In this document: positions 44,749 to 53,846 of the stretch, one piece after another
Layout: every line of letters begins with the position of its first letter
Numbering within the stretch: the stretch's first letter is position 1
Notes under the pieces: model-generated
What the model saw: the letters and a program-made list of their open reading frames with translations, nothing else
Database searches by the model: none
Told to the model about the DNA's origin: nothing
Program-made: the position numbers and the translations under genes
DNA from: Trichomonas vaginalis G3
Lineage: Eukaryota > Parabasalia > Trichomonadida > Trichomonadidae
Length of the DNA stretch: 64,000 nt
Assembly: GCF_026262505.1 (NCBI RefSeq)
Contig: NC_067206.1
Span: 38,887,660-38,951,659 of the forward strand
Reading direction: 5' to 3'

Positions 44749-46020
44749 TTACATGAAAAGATTACAATTTTGAAGATTTGGCCAAGAATTATTTTCTTGG
44801 GCATAGAAAGCAATTTTGAAAGCTAGCAGAGCCCTTGTAATATTAAATATATTTGGAGATTCTTCGAATTGTTTCATTTTTGGCTCACAATATAAAATAA
44901 CTCTATTAAAACAGCAACCGATTGTTGCAGGAGTTGTTGGATCAAACAAATGAGAGAAAACTATGATGGAAATAGTCGATGGGTGGTAAAATATTCCGTT
45001 GAAAAAGTTGCTTCCTATAGGTCCATAAATAATCTTTGAGTATCCATAAACTTTCACGGTTTCATCTATTTTCCCTGTACCCTGATAATGGATTTCCCAC
45101 TTAATATTGGGATAAGCTGCCTTCACAGCGGTGACAATTTCGTCAAAATTCCCTATTTTTCGATAGCTATTTGCACGATTCGTAATGACGTATCTATAGG
45201 GAATATCATTCAAAAGATTAAATTTTTCCCGGATGAAATTCCGAAGTTTTCTGAAGCAAGGTCCGACATGAACAAAATATGACCTTGGAAATAAATTAAT
45301 GTACAGTTCTCGCGCGAATATCCAATGAGTTTTCCAAAGGTTGATGCATTGATCACGTTTAAACCCTAGCTGAGACATAAAATCCTTGATGTACTTGTCA
45401 TCAGTGCACATTACAATTGTAGCTTTCTTTAGTATCTCGTTTGGTAATTGCATCAATGGAGAGAGAGCGTCTTCAATAAAATGACCGTAAATATGGCAAA
45501 AACCATGTCCTAAATAAATAGCAACATCGTGAGATCCAACTATTTGCCCTGGTATTAAACTATACAAGCTTGCAATCTCTTGATTTGGAATCGATATGTC
45601 GAGATAAGTTTTATTGTAAATTATTGCAGAATTGCCAGAGAAGAAGCAATCGCGAAGATGATAGATTCTATTGACATTTGTATTGCAAAATTCTTGATAT
45701 TGGTTTGCATTTCCTGTAAAAGGAAAATCATCTTTGATAAAAAATGTATGATTTTTTACTTGAGGAATATTATTCCATTTTATTGTAGTGATATCAATAA
45801 TAGCTGATTCTGGAATGCTTTTACTCGTTCTTGGTGGCAAGTCTTGCCATATATAAATTTTTTTGAGCTTAATTCGAAAAGATCGGCGCTGATATAAATC
45901 ATTGATGAGCATCAATAGAAGAATCACTATGTTTATGCGTTTTAACAATTCGGATTTATGAATTGTCTTTAAACATTCCATTAGAGACTGATGATTATAA
46001 TTAAAAAGTTTGAATATCAT
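44749..46020 (-). CDS. GT61-type glycosyltransferase (DUF563), type II membrane protein
   Basis: A 423-residue protein. A single hydrophobic segment near residues 29-41 (INIVILLLMLIND) predicts a type II Golgi/ER anchor with a lumenal catalytic domain. The C-terminal signature SKIIYGPIGSNFFNGIFYHP (about 328-347) matches the GT61/DUF563 pattern (adv-GPHGAGLTN-x-F-x-P). Conserved-looking HIYGHFIEDALSP near 170 also fits. The family transfers xylose or N-acetylglucosamine in other eukaryotes; the substrate here is unknown. The length is normal. An initiator-like TCATTT lies 13 bp upstream. Confidence 0.75.
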   Translation of the reverse strand: MIFKLFNYNHQSLMECLKTIHKSELLKRINIVILLLMLINDLYQRRSFRIKLKKIYIWQDLPPRTSKSIPESAIIDITTIKWNNIPQVKNHTFFIKDDFPFTGNANQYQEFCNTNVNRIYHLRDCFFSGNSAIIYNKTYLDISIPNQEIASLYSLIPGQIVGSHDVAIYLGHGFCHIYGHFIEDALSPLMQLPNEILKKATIVMCTDDKYIKDFMSQLGFKRDQCINLWKTHWIFARELYINLFPRSYFVHVGPCFRKLRNFIREKFNLLNDIPYRYVITNRANSYRKIGNFDEIVTAVKAAYPNIKWEIHYQGTGKIDETVKVYGYSKIIYGPIGSNFFNGIFYHPSTISIIVFSHLFDPTTPATIGCCFNRVILYCEPKMKQFEESPNIFNITRALLAFKIAFYAQENNSWPNLQNCNLFM

Positions 46021-46029
46021 GTTCAGAAA

Positions 46030-46035
46030 AAATGA
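46030..46035 (-). promoter_or_regulatory. Initiator-like element before the GT61 gene
   Basis: TCATTT on the minus strand fits the T. vaginalis initiator consensus TCAYTW, with its A 13 bp before the ATG. Short motif, so only moderate support. Confidence 0.45.
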
Positions 46036-47069
46036 AAAAATATCACAGTAATAAGTTTAAATTTCAGGCTGAAACTTAGTATAACATATAGTATGTGCAC
46101 ATATGTGTTATAGTACATATGGTGACTTTCTGCAAATCAGGTCAGCCATGGACTTGTCTGCATCAAAGAATGCTCAGGCAAAAATTTTATTTTTCTCAAA
46201 AATTTTTAACTTGTCCTTATCGAGATAATAGTCAAATTTACACTTTTATTGTGTTTTTTATACAGGCGTAAAGTATCAAACATACTAAAGATTATTTTTG
46301 ATTCTAATGCCGAACAGCATTTGAATCAAAAATAATCATATGTTTGATATTTTTTTTAGATTTTTAGTTAGTGGAACAAAGACACTACACGCTTTGCAAT
46401 CACAAGACATCTGGCTTAAATGATTGGGCATGCAACACAACTACATATCTTGACACTTAAACCGAATCTATGTTAAATGATGTTTCAGTAGTTATTTTTG
46501 CAGAAATCCCATAAGATATGGTAAGTGACTAATAATTCATCCTAAATTTAAGCTTGAAAAGCTTGATCAGAAAATACTTTTTTAAAAAATTGATATTATC
46601 TTTTTATAACAGATTTATCGTAATGTACTAATGTTACAAATCTTATTTCTTAGGTTAAATTGACTCAAAATTCTTTATAAACATGATTTTGAATCGAGAT
46701 ACTCATTTTTAAAAGGAATGTATAACTTTTTGAGATAAAATTATAACTATATCATTGAATACACTCTATTTACATATGAAAATTTGTCTTGGTTTTAAGA
46801 TTAAATTCTATTTTGAATTCTTTTTAAGTCTTTAAGATAAACTACTTCACTGACTTTGCCCAAGTACATAAGAGTAGTAAACTTATGTATTTTTCCACTT
46901 GCAGCAGGTCAATAAAATTATAAAAAGAAAAATTTCAATAAAGACATAAAACTAAGATTTTCTCCAAATATGAGAGAAAATTCTGATAGTAAAATGGGAA
47001 ATCAAGCTAAAATCAATTTTCTATTTTTAATGAAATGATCTAAAATCATTTTTTGCATGATTGTAGTGG
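46036..47069. other. Host intergenic DNA with hairpins
   Basis: No gene was found in about 1 kb. It holds a palindromic stretch around TATGTGCACATA (near 46098) and a long hairpin at 46274-46349. The remainder is AT-rich. Confidence 0.6.
46274..46349. repeat. 76-bp multi-segment inverted repeat
   Basis: Nested arms: TATCAAACATA/TATGTTTGATA (11 bp), ATTATTTTTGATTC/GAATCAAAAATAAT (14 bp, perfect) and AATGC/GCATT around a 6-nt loop. Unpaired bases between the outer arms differ in number (6 and 2). It could be a tiny inverted-repeat element or a structured RNA. Confidence 0.6.
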
Positions 47070-47474
47070 TTAATCTGCTTTACTTTTGTTATTTTGAATA
47101 AGGATATTTTGATAATACTCGTTGATCTTTGAAAATCCTCCTTCGAGACACAATACTTGTTCTTTGGTAAGAAAATGCAATTTAACTTCGAAGTACCCGT
47201 ATAATTTAACTAAAAAATATGGATTGTTTCCAATTATTTCGAAATCAATAATATCAAAAGAAGTAATATCGCCTTTTGGAAAAGGTAAAGGGTTATTTAC
47301 CGTTTTCCAGTATGATTCAACTTTCCTTAATCCCATTTCATTTACATCTTCGGAAGGTAATTCGCATAATTCTTTTATTTCATCTATATTTGTAATATAA
47401 TGTAGTCTTCCATCAACTGTTTGATGTGATACTATTTGTTTGACTATATCTGGTGGATATATCCCAATATCCAT
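47070..47474 (-). CDS. Unknown host protein
   Basis: 134 residues from MDIGIYPPDIVKQIVSHQ. The frame continues upstream to 47555, but with no ATG there, so 47474 is taken as the start. The C-terminal half looks beta-rich (NNPYFLVKLYGYFEVKLHF). No family was recognised. It is divergent from the PP2A B56 gene with a 68-bp gap, suggesting a shared promoter region. Confidence 0.55.
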   Translation of the reverse strand: MDIGIYPPDIVKQIVSHQTVDGRLHYITNIDEIKELCELPSEDVNEMGLRKVESYWKTVNNPLPFPKGDITSFDIIDFEIIGNNPYFLVKLYGYFEVKLHFLTKEQVLCLEGGFSKINEYYQNILIQNNKSKAD

Positions 47475-47542
47475 CAGTTTAAATTTGGAAAAATCGCCAC
47501 TTTTAAAACCGCTTTTTGTAAAGTGCGCAAAACGTCCTTTAT

Positions 47543-48946
47543 ATGCGACGTTCAAAATTACCTGCCTTAAGGCCGGCTAAAGTCCCGGCAAAAGCGAAAA
47601 AACAAGCTGCGCCGAAAGCAGAGCTTGACCTCTCAGTTGACAAGAGTATTTCGCTTTCGACGCTTAGATCAACTGATGGAATTGAAGCAGTGATAAAACC
47701 GAGCAAGCCATTACTCGAATGTCCACCAAAAGATCAACAAAAATTATTACTCGAGAAATGTCATGAGTGTTGTGTGATTTGTGACTTTTCTTCAGCGAAT
47801 GCAGATGCAAAAGCAAAACAAACTAAAGCAACATTACTAAAACACATTGCCGCGGCATTCACAATTCCTCATCTAGTCAGATCGATGCAAACCGATACAA
47901 TTAATGAATTTTTGAATATGTTATCCGTAAATTTATTTCGTCCATTTCCCACAATACCATCAGTATCGCCAATAGATGCTCACGACTCATTGTCTGATGC
48001 ATCTTGGCCTCACTTATCTCTTGTTTATGACTCTTTATTAGCATCTCTTAATTGCCCTTTAATTCAGAACTCTATAACCACATCCTTTTTATACAAATTA
48101 ATAGGCAACTGCGTTTCGCCAGACGATCGCGAAAAAGCTGTTGTTCGAGATATTCTTCACGCATTGTACACGAAATTCATTCATCTGCGAGAAATAGTTA
48201 GATCAAATATAGCGTATCAGTTTAGTAATAATATCTGCTCATCAGAATTGATGGAATTCTTCTTGAGCATCGTCAGCGGATTCAATGCTCCTTTAAAGCA
48301 AGACCATGTTGATTTTTACTATAAATACGTATTACCTTTACATTGCACTCAGAAATACTCTTCAATACAGCGTCCTTTCGTTCAATGTACTGTAAAATTT
48401 ATTCAAAAGTCGATTTTACTATTTACACCAACAGTTATGTACATTGCTAAGCACTGGCCATGTTCTGATCGCAGGAAGCAAATAGATTTCTTAAACGAGC
48501 TTACAACTCTTCTTTCTACATTTGAATTAAATGTTTCACCGAAAGTAGCCTCTACAATATTTAAAATCGTTGGGGACTGTGTTGAATCAGAGAATACGGA
48601 TGTATCTGAAGCCTCCGTGGACTTCCTGATGAATCCAGAACTCGCATCTGTAATTAGGACACATTCTACAATAGTTTTTCCAATAGTCATAGAGCCAATA
48701 TATAGAGCGGCCAAACACCATTGGGATGAGTGTACAAAGACTAACGCATACGTTGTTTTACAGGTATTATCTGAAATTGACAATCAGACATTCAATAAAG
48801 CAAACGATGCTCACAAGCTGATGAAGGCCCAGAAATCAGCTTCTTTCGCAGTGTTTAAGAATAATTGGACAAGAATTTTCGAAAATGCAAAATCAGCAGA
48901 TAAATCAATGATGTCGGCTAATTTCGATTGTGTTCGGGATCGTTAG
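47543..48946 (+). CDS. PP2A regulatory subunit B56 (B')
   Basis: A 467-residue protein. It directs the protein phosphatase 2A core to substrates. After a basic Lys/Ala-rich tail (residues 1-27) come HEAT-like helical repeats with B56 signatures: WPHLSLVYDSLLASL (155-169), LREIVRSNIAYQF (215-227), IVSGFNAPLKQDHVDFYYKY (243-262), VLPLH (263-267) and EPIYRAAKHHWDECTKTNAY near 393. The length is typical of the core domain, with a short C-terminus. The frame is uninterrupted and unlike the neighbouring elements in base use. Confidence 0.93.
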   Translation: MRRSKLPALRPAKVPAKAKKQAAPKAELDLSVDKSISLSTLRSTDGIEAVIKPSKPLLECPPKDQQKLLLEKCHECCVICDFSSANADAKAKQTKATLLKHIAAAFTIPHLVRSMQTDTINEFLNMLSVNLFRPFPTIPSVSPIDAHDSLSDASWPHLSLVYDSLLASLNCPLIQNSITTSFLYKLIGNCVSPDDREKAVVRDILHALYTKFIHLREIVRSNIAYQFSNNICSSELMEFFLSIVSGFNAPLKQDHVDFYYKYVLPLHCTQKYSSIQRPFVQCTVKFIQKSILLFTPTVMYIAKHWPCSDRRKQIDFLNELTTLLSTFELNVSPKVASTIFKIVGDCVESENTDVSEASVDFLMNPELASVIRTHSTIVFPIVIEPIYRAAKHHWDECTKTNAYVVLQVLSEIDNQTFNKANDAHKLMKAQKSASFAVFKNNWTRIFENAKSADKSMMSANFDCVRDR

Positions 48947-49452
48947 ATTTTAAAATTCATTTTGTGTTTGTTTTTACTTTCTTATTAAACAAATTTTGTT
49001 TAATAATTTTAAAAATTTTTTTAATTAACTCAAATTTCATTTCAAACATTCTTGTTAGATTTGTTTGGAAAAGATTGTTTTTGTTTAATAAATTTTTTAA
49101 TTAATCAGATACCAAAAACAATCTGATGGAATAGTTCAATTTTGAAATCTTTTAACTAGGTCTTTAATCAATCTAACATGAGACAATATAGAATTTAAAT
49201 GTTCTCGTAAAAACTAGAAATCCTTTCTTTTTCAATTATAATATCGAGAGCAAAAGAGAGATAGGTAAATGTTAGAGCAGTTTCGTATTAATGCATTTTC
49301 AGATGAACTAGCCATATTTGGGATCAGATCTAGCTCAAATAAATCTTCTTATTTCAATGTCAAGATGTTATCTTTTTATTTGAGCTAGATCATTTTTGAT
49401 TTATATACTTGAAAGAATTTCATTGTTATTCCAAATAATTTAGATTGTCTCA
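48947..49452. other. Host intergenic DNA
   Basis: About 500 bp between convergent genes, AT-rich. A pair of AGCTCAAATA/TATTTGAGCT sequences (near 49331 and 49377) could form a hairpin with a loop of about 40 nt. No gene was seen. Confidence 0.6.
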
Positions 49453-50949
49453 TTATTTCTTGGGTTTCTTTTTGGAATGTGGAGATTTGTTCTTATTAAT
49501 AGTGAAGATTGAATTAAGAATTGGTTCAAAAGGTTTTGGTTCAGGAATTGATGCTTCATGGAATTCTCCATTTGAGACTTCTCTAAGCATGTGAATTTCA
49601 TTGCATTTGAGATCGATATCTTTGAATCCAAGTTTTGAATATTCATCAAGTATAACTTTGAAATATATCGGATCAAGAAGAGCTCTTTGATGCTTTGTAT
49701 CTCCAATAACTTTGTATTTTTCTGGGAAAAATTCAGGAAACTTTGAAACAAAAGATCTTGACTTAGGAAGTATTATAAGTAGCAACTCAACAGCAGTTGG
49801 AATTCGAATATTTCTATCAAAATTAGAAGGAATATCACGAACTAATTTGTGAAAAAGTGTTATAGGAGGTGGTTTTGGATATTGATATGAAAATGTCCAA
49901 TCAGGACATCCAGATTTGTAGTATTGATGCATCCACATGAAAACTCTCAATGTTTCATCTACGATCTTTTGTTCATCATCGCATTTAAAATCAATTTTAT
50001 CTGATTCTGATATTTTATTTGAAATTAAATATGATTCAATAAATTTCTTGAGTAATTCTATATTAATATCATTGCCATTAACAATAAAACCTCCCAAGGC
50101 TTTTCTGGCAGCTCTATAATTCGTAATTATTGTGTCCTTTGATTGTGTGCAAAATTCTAGTTCTTTAAATCCAGCGAAGAAATCGTTTTTGAATAAAAAT
50201 GATAAAAATACATAATCATCAATAATTCTTTCGAAATCTGGTTTGCAATATGGTTCAAACTGCTGAAATATGTATTCTCTAATACTATCTATATGTATAA
50301 CTGTGTATTGTGATCCATTTTGTGGTTCAAAAATTAAAGAATAATTTGGATTATGAATTGAAAGCGCAAGAAATATAACATCAGTGTCAACTGTATAAAT
50401 ATATGACCATTCTGAATGTGAATATTCAGGATCATTAGATATTGAGCGAATAAAATCAACAATTTTGTGTTCACCTTCTCCAGGGCAAAACACATCGCTA
50501 TAATATAGCTTTGCTTTGCTCCAAATTTCATCATTGGTGATCTTATTAAGGAGTTGAGATTCTAATAATTTGTTTAAATTTATCATAAATTCTGTGCCTG
50601 GGAAAACATTTGATAAATCAAATGAACTGTCTTGATAATTTGCCGAATATGCATATCTTCTGGATCTTTGTTGAGAGATTTTTGCCGTTGGAGGACATCC
50701 ATCGACTGCGATTAAAATTATTTTCTTTGGTCTCGCCATCTTAACTAATTCATCTATTTTAATAACGATTTCATTAACAAGGTCTTGATTTGGTAATCTA
50801 TCTTTAAAATTTATTTTATTAATAGCATAATATATGATAGAGTTCATGTCAATATAAAGATTGTCATAAGGACTAGATTTGGCGCTATGATGGAACTGTG
50901 TATCCGATATTCTTGTAAGGATCCATTGAAGATATCCAGGAACACCCAT
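49453..50949 (-). CDS. Short XRN-type 5'-3' exoribonuclease
   Basis: A 498-residue protein that degrades uncapped RNA from the 5' end. The XRN N-terminal nuclease domain shows MGVPGYLQWI at the start, D34 (YIDMNSI), D83 (AVDGCPP), the basic QQRSRRYAYSA helix, E158/E160 (CPGEGEHK) and D188/D190 (VDTDVIFLAL). The C-terminal half follows the XRN helical region (YYKSGCPDWTFSYQYP-type motif near 330) and ends with a basic KKKPKK, a possible nuclear signal. It is much shorter than yeast Rat1 (about 1000) or Xrn1 (about 1500). Confidence 0.9.
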   Translation of the reverse strand: MGVPGYLQWILTRISDTQFHHSAKSSPYDNLYIDMNSIIYYAINKINFKDRLPNQDLVNEIVIKIDELVKMARPKKIILIAVDGCPPTAKISQQRSRRYAYSANYQDSSFDLSNVFPGTEFMINLNKLLESQLLNKITNDEIWSKAKLYYSDVFCPGEGEHKIVDFIRSISNDPEYSHSEWSYIYTVDTDVIFLALSIHNPNYSLIFEPQNGSQYTVIHIDSIREYIFQQFEPYCKPDFERIIDDYVFLSFLFKNDFFAGFKELEFCTQSKDTIITNYRAARKALGGFIVNGNDINIELLKKFIESYLISNKISESDKIDFKCDDEQKIVDETLRVFMWMHQYYKSGCPDWTFSYQYPKPPPITLFHKLVRDIPSNFDRNIRIPTAVELLLIILPKSRSFVSKFPEFFPEKYKVIGDTKHQRALLDPIYFKVILDEYSKLGFKDIDLKCNEIHMLREVSNGEFHEASIPEPKPFEPILNSIFTINKNKSPHSKKKPKK

Positions 50950-51070
50950 TAAATTTAAAAATTTGTGTGTGGATATATGACATCTTACTAATGTGGAATC
51001 AAATTATGTTGAATTTATTGAGATAGAAGTATCAGAATCTAAAATCTGACAAAAATAAGAGATTTTTTTG

Positions 51071-51988
51071 ATGCTCAGGAATGTAGTCTTCACACTAATC
51101 CTTGCAGTATCAATATACGGTAGACAGTATTTTTATGGGAATGTTAACATGATGTATGATTCTTGGCTAAGAAATAACGAATTATTCAATTTTATGTTTC
51201 CAAATTACTTAATTGTTCAGCTTCTTCATATAATTGGTGCATTATTTGCATTTTGGTCAGCATTGTTGTTGAAATGCAATTCCATTGCCGCATTTTTAAT
51301 TTTATTTTTCCAATTTATCATACCAACACCAGAATTTGATTGCTTATATGCATTTATATCATTTAATTTATTCGTTGTTACAATCTCAGTCAATTCCTCG
51401 TATACTTTAATCAAATTGTTATGCAATATCGTGTCAGGAGCCTCAGTTGCCGGATGTATACTAATATTGCCAGAAACCTACCCACTTAGTCTACTTTCCT
51501 TCTTCTCATACCTATTTTTCTGGTTGAGAACTCATAATATCAGTACTCCTAACTTAAAACTATTTCTTGATGCATTGCAAACATTTATATCCTTTGTTGT
51601 ATCGTTCATGATCGCGTTCTTTTTAGAATCTCATCTTACTTCTTTTCCAAAAATTTCAAAGGAAATTTACCCTCTTCGCCAGATACTTCTTGTTTTTCCT
51701 GCATTCAGATCTAAGCTATTTTTGATTTCTTTGCCTTGTTTGACAACTTCTCACAATTCAATTTCGAAAATTTTATATACTACTTGCTTTTTATGTGCTT
51801 TTCTGTTTAGGATTAAGCCTATAACAACATTGGATGCTGGTTTGGTTCTAAGCACTCACGTTTCGAAAACATTTTATAGTATTGGCTCTCTCATTGTTGT
51901 TTCAGGTGCAGAATCACATACTGTGATGTTTTTAACTATACCTATATATTTATTTGTTGTAATTTTAGGATTTATCTTCCAATTTTAA
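51071..51988 (+). CDS. Multipass membrane protein of unknown family
   Basis: 305 residues from the ATG at 51071; the codon before is TTG. Around eight hydrophobic segments are seen, for example LLHIIGALFAFWSALLL, AAFLILFFQFIIP, LLSFFSYLFFWL, FISFVVSFMIAFFLE and VMFLTIPIYLFVVILGFIF. Little polar sequence lies between them. No catalytic or transport motif was recognised. It is divergent from the XRN gene across about 120 bp. Confidence 0.7.
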   Translation: MLRNVVFTLILAVSIYGRQYFYGNVNMMYDSWLRNNELFNFMFPNYLIVQLLHIIGALFAFWSALLLKCNSIAAFLILFFQFIIPTPEFDCLYAFISFNLFVVTISVNSSYTLIKLLCNIVSGASVAGCILILPETYPLSLLSFFSYLFFWLRTHNISTPNLKLFLDALQTFISFVVSFMIAFFLESHLTSFPKISKEIYPLRQILLVFPAFRSKLFLISLPCLTTSHNSISKILYTTCFLCAFLFRIKPITTLDAGLVLSTHVSKTFYSIGSLIVVSGAESHTVMFLTIPIYLFVVILGFIFQF

Positions 51989-53126
51989 TACTTTTTTGTT
52001 AAAAAATAATAATTATAAATCATATTTTAGAGATCTTTATAATAGTATATTAATGGAAGGACATTATAATCGCGTTTTATGTTCGGATTTACTTTATAAA
52101 TTTATAGATATCATATTCAAAATTTAGAGTGTAAGGATGCCGGAACTGCCAAAAACGCAAATTTTGTTCATTACGAATTGCGATAGTATAGGTAATAGTT
52201 TTATAACAAATTCTTTAAATTAACACTAAAGAAAGTGATGTTATTACTTAAAAAATCATTGATTTTTTCCTTAAGTGCTTAGGAATTAAAGGAAAATATA
52301 CGATTTCATGAATTTTGCTTTAAAATATTCATAACGTTAGTTAATTTGCTTTAAAAAACTAATGATAGTGTATTTTGAGCCCTTTTATGCATAAAATTCG
52401 TATATTTTCGGCTATTTCTTAAGTATACTTAAAATAGTTCGTAGGATCCGATAGGTTAATTAAAAATTCTTCTGAACTCTTAATTAACCCTAAAGCCTCC
52501 GGATGAATGTCGGGGCTAACTACTTCTATCGAGGATTTTTTCTTAATAAAGAAAAAAGAGATAGAAAGTAGAAAGGAAAATTACTAAATATATACAATAA
52601 AAAAAATTAAAAAAGTTAAAAAATTAATGATTTTCATTAGTTTTTTTTCATTAATTTTAACAGTCAGTCAGTCAGTCAGTCAATCGTCACTGACTGTTTT
52701 TTTAATTTTCATTTCCTTTTTAATTTTTGACACTTTTGAAATGAATCGTCGTCAAAGATATGAAAAATTTAAAATTATTTAAAGAAGTTTTAGATAATGA
52801 ATATGATTTTAATGAATTACTAAAATATTAAATAGCTAAAATATTAAATTTCTTTTCTGATGAACCTGTAGATTCAAATCAAAAACAAAATCATGATGAT
52901 GGTGAAGAATTCATTGGATTTAATTTCATATTGGACGAAATTGCAAAAAGATTCTTTTGTTTCATTATTTAATTTTGTTCTATTTCCTTTATTTGACGAG
53001 AAAAATGAAAATTGTTTTCGAAAAACTCCAAAAAAATTAGAGAAAACCGAATTTGTCTTGAAACATCTTTTTTCTGCGGATACACTTTTCCATCGCCTTC
53101 AACTGTAAACGTTTTATTATTTTCGA
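51989..53126. other. Host spacer with hairpins, CAGT repeat and a decayed frame
   Basis: 52440-52570 holds three neighbouring hairpins (see its own entry). 52660-52710 holds about five CAGT units and then a partial inverted copy (CACTGACTG). From about 52759 to 53110, several short frames in different phases (such as KLFKEVLDNEYDFNELLKY) look like a decayed gene of unknown family. No intact gene was supported. Confidence 0.5.
52454..52568. ncRNA. Cluster of hairpins, candidate structured RNA
   Basis: GGTTAATTAA/TTAATTAACC (52454-52463 and 52480-52489, perfect 10 bp), a GC-richer patch (GCCTCCGGATGAATGTCGG), and a T/A-rich hairpin TTTTTTCTT/AAGAAAAAA with flanking TCTATC/GATAGA. The strand is unknown and no RNA family was recognised. 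Confidence 0.3.
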
Positions 53127-53780
53127 TTATAACACCGCCGTTTGAAATATCAATCGGCTTTTTTTCCTTAAGAAAACTGCTCCACAGTAGACATGTTTAA
53201 TCATCGCCAATTTTGATATAAACTTCAACTTCTTGTCAATATCGCTGACTGATGGAATAAATCTTGTTTGGAATATTTTATCTTTATAATTTTCAGATAT
53301 TTTTCCTAAAGATGGAAGATTCACCGCTTTAGTCCTTGGTTTTATAAATTCGGCGAGTTGTGGATTATCTTTAATAGATTCGGAAATATCTAAAAACAGA
53401 GAATATGGTTCAAGTAATTTCGTGATTTCTTTATGTTTTCCGAAAATAAAAAGACAATTCGTTGAATTCATTAACATTATGACCCAACCTTTATTATCTA
53501 CTGTCTTTTTCTTAACTAAACGAAATGCTAAAGCATCATCAGGTGGCAATGTCGATGAAAGAATATTTTTGGTATCTTCATATGAAGCAGCGCTTAAAAA
53601 TTTGACAGTAATCGGTTCAGAATCGTTGAATATTTCAACTGTTGCTTGATCACCAATGTTAAACTGTTCTTTGACAGATTTTTCGTTTGCAATGTTTTTA
53701 AGGAATTGGAAGTCAAAAGTATAATTTTCTGCTTCTGGATTTTGATTTTCTTGTTGAGTATTAAGAACTTTATTTGTCAA
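53127..53780 (-). CDS. Unknown host protein, start codon not found
   Basis: A 217-residue open frame. No ATG is in frame at its front: it begins at a TTG, and an in-frame stop lies about 13 codons further up. It may start with a short exon, have lost its start, or be decaying. Features: an ISESIKDNPQLAEFIKPRTK middle and a basic C-terminus (FLRKKSRLIF). No family was recognised. It lies just downstream of, and on the same strand as, the importin gene. Confidence 0.5.
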   Translation of the reverse strand: MTNKVLNTQQENQNPEAENYTFDFQFLKNIANEKSVKEQFNIGDQATVEIFNDSEPITVKFLSAASYEDTKNILSSTLPPDDALAFRLVKKKTVDNKGWVIMLMNSTNCLFIFGKHKEITKLLEPYSLFLDISESIKDNPQLAEFIKPRTKAVNLPSLGKISENYKDKIFQTRFIPSVSDIDKKLKFISKLAMIKHVYCGAVFLRKKSRLIFQTAVL

Positions 53781-53846
53781 AATTTGAATTAAAGTCAGAT
53801 GGGAGTAAGTGCATTCTTAATAATTTAAAAATCTATAAAAAAGTTT

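Noticed and set aside
51989-52890. tRNA or spliceosomal RNA gene in the spacer
   Set aside because: No cloverleaf with anticodon and TTCRANNY box, and no recognisable snRNA motif.
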